Shown here piece by piece: positions 22,233 through 25,722 of a DNA stretch of 25,722 nucleotides. The first letter of the stretch is position 1; the number at the start of each line of letters is the position of its first letter. The stretch is from JAZOTK01 sp045534775 (GTDB lineage: Bacteria > Bacillota > Clostridia > RUG12999): assembly GCA_045534775.1 (NCBI GenBank), contig JAZSKI010000048.1:1-25722 (forward strand), given 5' to 3'. Position numbers and translations under genes: made by a program. A model generated the notes under the pieces. It searched no databases. It was not told the DNA's origin and saw only the letters and a list, made by a program, of their open reading frames with translations.

Positions 22233-22658
22233 ATGCTTACAAATAAGGAAATACAAGAGATTCTTCCTCATCGCTATCCTTTTCTGCTGGTAGACAGGAT
22301 TTTGGAAATCGAAGACGGCAAAAAAGCCACAGGCATAAAAAATGTTACCGCAAACGAACCCTTTTTTCAGGGTCATTTCCCCGGCGAACCCATAATGCCC
22401 GGCGTGCTTATAGTAGAAGCTATGGCACAGGTAGGTGCGGTAGCACTCCTGTCTTTGCCTGAGAATAAAGGAAAACTGGGACTTTTTACGGGAATTGAAA
22501 ATATGAAATTCAAACATACCGTAACCCCCGGCGATACCCTTACTATGACAGCAGAAATCACAGGTATGAGACTCAACATAGGTAAAGCCGCAGTAAAAGC
22601 AGTATTGGCAGACGGCAAAATAGCCGCCGCAGGAGAAATAAAATTCGCAGTAGTGTAA
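22233..22658 (+). CDS. fabZ: 3-hydroxyacyl-ACP dehydratase
   Basis: Dehydrates 3-hydroxyacyl-ACP in fatty-acid elongation (type II FAS). The 141-residue hot-dog protein has the signature ILPHRYPFLLVDRI (10-23), QGHFPGEPIMPGVLIVEAMAQ with catalytic H48 and E62, and the usual C-terminal strand. Length is standard. It follows mbl after 17 nt with GGAAGGAG, so probably shares the lepA operon transcript. Other fab genes are not in the window. Confidence 0.96.
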   Translation: MLTNKEIQEILPHRYPFLLVDRILEIEDGKKATGIKNVTANEPFFQGHFPGEPIMPGVLIVEAMAQVGAVALLSLPENKGKLGLFTGIENMKFKHTVTPGDTLTMTAEITGMRLNIGKAAVKAVLADGKIAAAGEIKFAVV

Positions 22659-22882
22659 CAACCGCAAACCAAAGCCGCTCGGAGGAGAAGACCGTTTTTG
22701 CACAAGCCTATACAGCAATAAAAGCAAGTCCCGGGTGTGTTTGTTGTTGCAAGCTCATACAACGAACAAGCAAATTGCAGGTGTTCCCGCTGTCGCTTCG
22801 CCGAAGACAAATGTCATTCACTTACCTGAAATTTGTACAATTCATCTTTTTGTCATCACTATATTTTTGTGATTTTATTATG
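22659..22882. other. Long spacer between fabZ and the purC promoter
   Basis: I find no convincing gene here: the overlapping reading frames have no ribosome sites or family signatures. A 9-bp hairpin with one bulge (TTGTTGTTG 22741-22749 with CAACGAACAA 22760-22769) is the clearest structure. It contains CGAACA, the core of the Firmicute PurBox, but lacks a good second box and lies >100 nt upstream of the promoter, so PurR control is not supported. A clear terminator for the fabZ operon is missing. Confidence 0.4.
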
Positions 22883-22911
22883 TTGCTTTTTATGCAAATT
22901 TATGATATTAT
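22883..22911 (+). promoter_or_regulatory. Promoter of purC
   Basis: TTGCTT (22883-22888), 17-nt spacer, TATTAT (22906-22911) with TGA in front (extended -10). The ~78-nt leader holds a hairpin GCGGC-7 nt-GCCGC (22929-22945) and a T5 run at 22952-22956, a weak attenuator shape. No guanine riboswitch is visible. Confidence 0.55.
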
Positions 22912-22995
22912 ATATTATGTGGTGTTTCGCGGCGAAAAAAGCCGCAATGCCTTTTTGCGACAAACCAGAAATTTTTAATAAAGGAGCGTTTTCAG

Positions 22996-23682
22996 ATGAA
23001 AAAAATTTATGAAGGTAAAACAAAAGATGTCTACTCCCTTGATAACGGCAATGTTATGCTGAAATTCAAGGATGATTGTACAGGTAAAGACGGTGTGTTT
23101 GACCCCGGCGAAAATACTGTAGGACTCACAATAGAAGGTATCGGCAAAGCTAACCTTGAAACCTCTATTCACTATTTTGAATTGCTTAAAAAATCAGGAA
23201 TAAAAACCCATTACGTATCAGCAGATATAGAAGCTGCTACCATGGAGGTGCTTCCCGCAACCGTATTCGGTCATGGACTTGAGGTTATATGCAGACTTGT
23301 GGCAACAGGAAGCTTTATCCGTAGATACGGTGAATATATTAAAGACGGTACGGTGCTTGAAGGCGGATACGTTGAATGTACCTTTAAAAATGACGAAAAA
23401 GGCGACCCCCTCGTAACAGGCGAAGGCCTGGAGGCACTTGGTGTTATGACCCCCGCTATGTTTGAAAGCATGAAAGAACAAACTCTTAAAATCACAAAAA
23501 TCGTAGCCGACGATTTAAAATCTATGGGTCTTGATTTGTGGGATATTAAATTTGAGTTCGGTTACAATGACGGCGAAGTAATCCTCATAGATGAAATCGC
23601 ATCGGGAAATATGAGAGTATATAAAGAAGGTAAAATCGTGGACCCCGTTGAACTTACAAAAATTATTTTAAGTAATATATAA
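22996..23682 (+). CDS. purC: SAICAR synthetase (purine synthesis)
   Basis: Joins aspartate to CAIR using ATP, step 8 of purine synthesis. The 228-residue protein has the family start KKIYEGKTKDVYS (ATP site), the stretch ICRLVATGSFIRRYG (~95-109) and VEVTFKND-like VECTFKNDEKGDPL, and the conserved ILIDEIASGNMRV (~197-209). The standard short form, with no PurE fusion. ATG 22996 has AAGGAG (22981-22986) 9 nt upstream. It is alone here; other pur genes are not in the window. Confidence 0.96.
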   Translation: MKKIYEGKTKDVYSLDNGNVMLKFKDDCTGKDGVFDPGENTVGLTIEGIGKANLETSIHYFELLKKSGIKTHYVSADIEAATMEVLPATVFGHGLEVICRLVATGSFIRRYGEYIKDGTVLEGGYVECTFKNDEKGDPLVTGEGLEALGVMTPAMFESMKEQTLKITKIVADDLKSMGLDLWDIKFEFGYNDGEVILIDEIASGNMRVYKEGKIVDPVELTKIILSNI

Positions 23683-23684
23683 CA

Positions 23685-23722
23685 AAAAAAGCTGTCTTGC
23701 CTGAAGGTGAGACGGCTTTTTT
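23685..23722 (+). terminator. Rho-independent terminator of purC
   Basis: AAAAAAGCTGTCT (from 23685) pairs with AGACGGCTTTTTT through a 9-nt loop region, with one G-U pair, ending in T6. It begins 3 nt after the purC stop and is A/T symmetric, so it could also work on the minus strand. Confidence 0.85.
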
Positions 23723-23828
23723 AGCGTCAACCCTCCGCAAACCGAATTCACTCCACTCCACTCTCTCTATTGTGCATTGTGCCAAAAAATACGCACTTAT
23801 TTTTGTGAAATATATTTATATAAAACTC

Positions 23829-23857
23829 TTGTTTTTTTTGCGAAATTATGGTATAAT
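23829..23857 (+). promoter_or_regulatory. Promoter of the structured leader/dockerin unit
   Basis: TTGTTT (23829-23834), 17-nt spacer, TATAAT (23852-23857) with TGG in front. The start would be near 23864, giving a ~275-nt 5' region before the dockerin gene at 24141. The stretch between the purC terminator and this promoter (23723-23828) contains nothing I recognise. Confidence 0.7.
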
Positions 23858-23863
23858 CGCTAT

Positions 23864-24026
23864 ATGTGGAGTTAACCACACACATACGATGCTTGTGGAA
23901 TCTTCATAATACTACAGGAAGCAAATGAGTAGTCGCTGCGGTGATCGTGCGGGTCACAGCACAGTTGCGGGATTGTGCACGGAGCGGAGGCGTAAGTTGC
24001 GGAATGTATTGTTATGCGCGTTTTTT
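23864..24026 (+). ncRNA. Candidate structured RNA or attenuated leader
   Basis: Downstream of a strong promoter, this GC-richer stretch holds a series of hairpins: TGTGG-6 nt-CCACA (23865-23880); GCT-TGTGG ... CTACA-gga-AGC (23891-23922); GTGATC-5 nt-GGTCAC (23941-23957); GCACAG/TTGTGC (23959-23978); then GCGTAA ... TTATGC (23990-24017) and T6 at 24021-24026, which looks like a weak intrinsic terminator. No reading frame in it has a ribosome site. I cannot assign it to a known class: it lacks the hallmarks of T-box, cobalamin, GEMM/c-di-GMP, SRP or tmRNA; 6S is possible but unproven. Confidence 0.45.
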
Positions 24027-24140
24027 CGGACAAACGCATATATACTTAAACCCGGCTAAGTTGCTTGCGGCTGACTTGAAGGGTATTGTATATAACAGAG
24101 GAAACAATTATCAAAAAATCTTTTTAAGGAGGTAATTAAA
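24027..24140 (+). other. Untranslated leader of the dockerin operon
   Basis: Contains a hairpin GCGTTT/AAACGC around the T6 run and a two-tier stem ACCC-AAGT ... ACTT-GGGT (24050-24084). A strong AAGGAGGTAA ribosome site lies at 24126-24135. I see a possible TATAAC (24091-24096) but no well-spaced -35, so the dockerin genes may depend on read-through from the promoter at 23829-23857. Confidence 0.4.
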
Positions 24141-24731
24141 ATGAGATGCTTAACAAAAAAAGTAATGTCTTTGGTTATGGCTATAGCCCTTTTTGGCGCA
24201 GGTTCAGCAATGGCTGCTACTACACCCGGCATACCCAGTTATGATGGTACAACGGTAACAGTTCCTTTTGATACAACTGTGGCTGCTACGGATTATATTA
24301 CAATTCTTGTTTACGCATCAACGTCAGAAAGTGATTTGCCGACAGATACTAACATCGCATTTATCGATCAGGTAATATCCGGCGAAGCAGGCGATGCTAT
24401 CGAATTTATTATGAGAGACGATTTTGTTGGTGAAGACGGTAAAATCAAAGAAGGTACATACAAAGTTCTCATGGGCGGCACAGGCGTAGATGAAATGAAA
24501 TCTGCTACGCTTGAAATTGGTGAGGACATACTCTGGGGAGATGTTAATAGCAACGGTGCAATCGATATTAACGATGGTATATTAATACTGAAAAAAGCCG
24601 GTGACCCATCTATTGATGTTGATGCAACTTTGTCAGATGTAAATGACAATGGTTCGGTTGATATTAATGACGGTATATTGGTATTGAAAAAAGCCGGTGA
24701 CCCGTCTTTGGTATTCCCTGTAGAACAATAA
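24141..24731 (+). CDS. Secreted protein with C-terminal type I-like dockerin
   Basis: 196 residues. Signal peptide ~1-25 (MAMA... ends SAMA-AT). Residues ~27-127 form a beta-rich module of unknown family (VTVPFDTTV, YITILVYAST, GTYKVLMGGTGVDE). Residues ~132-190 are a dockerin: two near-identical Ca2+-loop/helix repeats, GDVNSNGAIDINDGILILKK (133-152) and SDVNDNGSVDINDGILVLKK (165-184). Loop ligands fit D1-N3-N5-D9-D12 in repeat one (D134, N136, N138, D142, D145). Both repeats carry Ile-Asn at the positions (10-11) that set cohesin choice, so the two faces look symmetric. The protein is expected to be exported and held by a cohesin. No enzyme domain is present, which is unusual for a dockerin protein. 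AAGGAGG ribosome site; the next gene is 25 nt downstream. Confidence 0.9.
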   Translation: MRCLTKKVMSLVMAIALFGAGSAMAATTPGIPSYDGTTVTVPFDTTVAATDYITILVYASTSESDLPTDTNIAFIDQVISGEAGDAIEFIMRDDFVGEDGKIKEGTYKVLMGGTGVDEMKSATLEIGEDILWGDVNSNGAIDINDGILILKKAGDPSIDVDATLSDVNDNGSVDINDGILVLKKAGDPSLVFPVEQ

Positions 24732-24756
24732 TTCAGGTATAGGAGGAAGAAAAATA

Positions 24757-25722
24757 ATGAAACGTTTTATTGCTACAATGGTAGCGGCAATGATGCTTAT
24801 GGCTACAATGGCAACAAATGTGCTTGCTGTTGACTTTACATTAACAATGGGTGCTCGTGATATGAACGGCGCAGCAGTTACAGAGTTGAAAAAGGGTGAC
24901 GTTGTTGATGTATATGCTACTTTAAACACTACACAAACAACAGCAGGTATATTAACTGCTATTAAGTATGATGCAACTATTTTCCAGTTAGAGGAAGATC
25001 CTTTAACTGCTGCTGATGCATCCTATTTGGCAACATATGATACAACAACATACGAAGTTACAAATAAATTTGTTCCGTATTGGTTCTATACAGATTATGA
25101 TGCTGTAACACAGGCAAAATATCCCTTTAAAGATAATGCGGTTATCATTTTTGTACCCGGAACACAGCCTACAGATGGTGGTGCAGTAGTTAACTTTATT
25201 TTTGCACAGACTTCTGCTATAGGAAGAAACCCTGCAACGAACCTTGTAGTTGCTGCAGTTAGATTGAAAGTTGTTGCTGATGTAACTGCTGATACAGAAA
25301 CAGCAATAACAGCTTGGGATGTAACAACATCTATTAGTGGTGCTAATGCTGGTGAATTATGGTATCCCACAATTACACCTTATACACTTACAGTTAAAGC
25401 TGATGCTCCTTCTACATTTGCACTCACAACAGCTATTGATGCTAATGTAGTAGCAGACGTTACAGTTGACGGCGAAGCTTATGTAGAAGGTACAGCTTAT
25501 AATGCTGGTGCTGAAGTAACAGTTACAGCTAAACCTATGGCAGGTTACGAAATCACAACAGCTACAGCTGACAGCAGCATGGCATTTACTGCTATGGGTG
25601 GTACATATACATTCACACTTGCTGCTGATACAACAATCACACTTGCAGCTACAGAAGTTGCAGCAGATGCTGCAGCTACAATCGGTGCAGTATATGCTGA
25701 ACCTACAATCGGTCTTACAACA
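24757..25722 (+). CDS. Secreted cohesin-like, repeat-containing surface protein (partial)
   Basis: Open for 322 codons to the window edge; C-terminus missing. Signal peptide ~1-27 (ATNVLA-VD). Residues ~28-210 resemble a cohesin module: KKGDVVDVYATLN (matching 'kpGdtV.vpv.l'), AGILTAIKYDATIFQLEE (matching 'i...d..l.YD..vlef'), VVNFIFAQTS and VVAAVRLKVVAD (the late strands). Residues ~220-300 look like an InlB-type repeat/Ig strand set (ADVTVDGEAYVEGTAYNAGAEVTVTAKPMAGYEIT). Composition is Thr/Ala-rich and codons are skewed toward ACA and GCT/GCA compared with other genes here, as expected for a very abundant surface protein (or a foreign one). It could be the scaffold that holds the dockerin protein encoded just before it. 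Cohesin identity is by pattern only. Confidence 0.75.
   Translation, partial: MKRFIATMVAAMMLMATMATNVLAVDFTLTMGARDMNGAAVTELKKGDVVDVYATLNTTQTTAGILTAIKYDATIFQLEEDPLTAADASYLATYDTTTYEVTNKFVPYWFYTDYDAVTQAKYPFKDNAVIIFVPGTQPTDGGAVVNFIFAQTSAIGRNPATNLVVAAVRLKVVADVTADTETAITAWDVTTSISGANAGELWYPTITPYTLTVKADAPSTFALTTAIDANVVADVTVDGEAYVEGTAYNAGAEVTVTAKPMAGYEITTATADSSMAFTAMGGTYTFTLAADTTITLAATEVAADAAATIGAVYAEPTIGLTT

Noticed and set aside
22373..22810. Long minus-strand reading frames over fabZ and the following spacer
   Set aside because: They lie antisense to fabZ, have no ribosome sites and no recognisable protein pattern; best seen as shadows.
22659..22995. Guanine riboswitch or PurR operator for purC
   Set aside because: A CGAACA core occurs at 22763-22768 but without a proper paired PurBox and far from the promoter; no purine riboswitch core was seen.
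23941..24135. A 64-codon GTG reading frame in the structured leader
   Set aside because: No ribosome site, no family pattern, and it lies across the hairpins of the candidate RNA.
1..25722. CRISPR arrays, insertion sequences, prophage or attachment sites
   Set aside because: No regularly spaced repeats, transposase/integrase motifs or flanking duplications were seen anywhere in the window.

Overview
The window looks like a chromosomal segment of an AT-rich, Gram-positive, anaerobic Clostridia-type bacterium (possibly Oscillospiraceae-like; lineage is inference). Signs are a complete WalRK-YycH-YycI wall-sensing cluster, an MreB/Mbl gene next to fabZ, lepA-hemW adjacency, strong Shine-Dalgarno sites, TTG starts, textbook sigma-A promoters, a split cobalamin-dependent methionine synthase, and dockerin and cohesin-like surface modules at the right edge. 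I see no phage, IS, CRISPR or rRNA.

Layout. 1-919 (minus): the start of a secreted Ig-like surface protein, truncated by the window edge. A divergent spacer then leads to a secreted SH3b-SH3b-NlpC/P60 wall hydrolase (1246-2112) with a consensus promoter and a terminator. Next come rsmD, coaD and a small coiled-coil protein, then a convergent tRNA-Val(UAC). 4054-7898 is a methionine/folate operon: metF, a stand-alone MetH activation-domain protein and a MetH lacking that domain, with 11-nt gene overlaps. 8041-18214 is a tightly packed same-strand block: walR, walK, an unrecognised secreted protein, yycH-like, yycI-like, a P-type ATPase, yfbR-type 5'-nucleotidase, tadA and a radical SAM/DUF4080-type protein. 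18300-22658 is lepA-hemW-mbl-fabZ behind a promoter with a duplicated -10. purC follows alone with its own promoter and terminator. The window ends with a strong promoter, a structured probably non-coding stretch, and a two-gene secreted unit: a dockerin protein followed by a cohesin-like protein that runs off the edge.

How it fits together. WalRK-YycHI, the NlpC/P60 hydrolase and Mbl form an envelope-growth theme. The recognition-helix region of this WalR is almost the same as that of Bacillus WalR, and two perfect matches to the published WalR box occur here. One is between walK and the unknown secreted gene (10529-10545), the other upstream of metF (3959-3975). Each lies 10 nt before a -10-like hexamer. 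The dockerin/cohesin-like pair suggests a small self-assembling extracellular scaffold not tied to obvious cellulases. These two items, plus the structured RNA-like leader before the scaffold genes, are the most promising leads.
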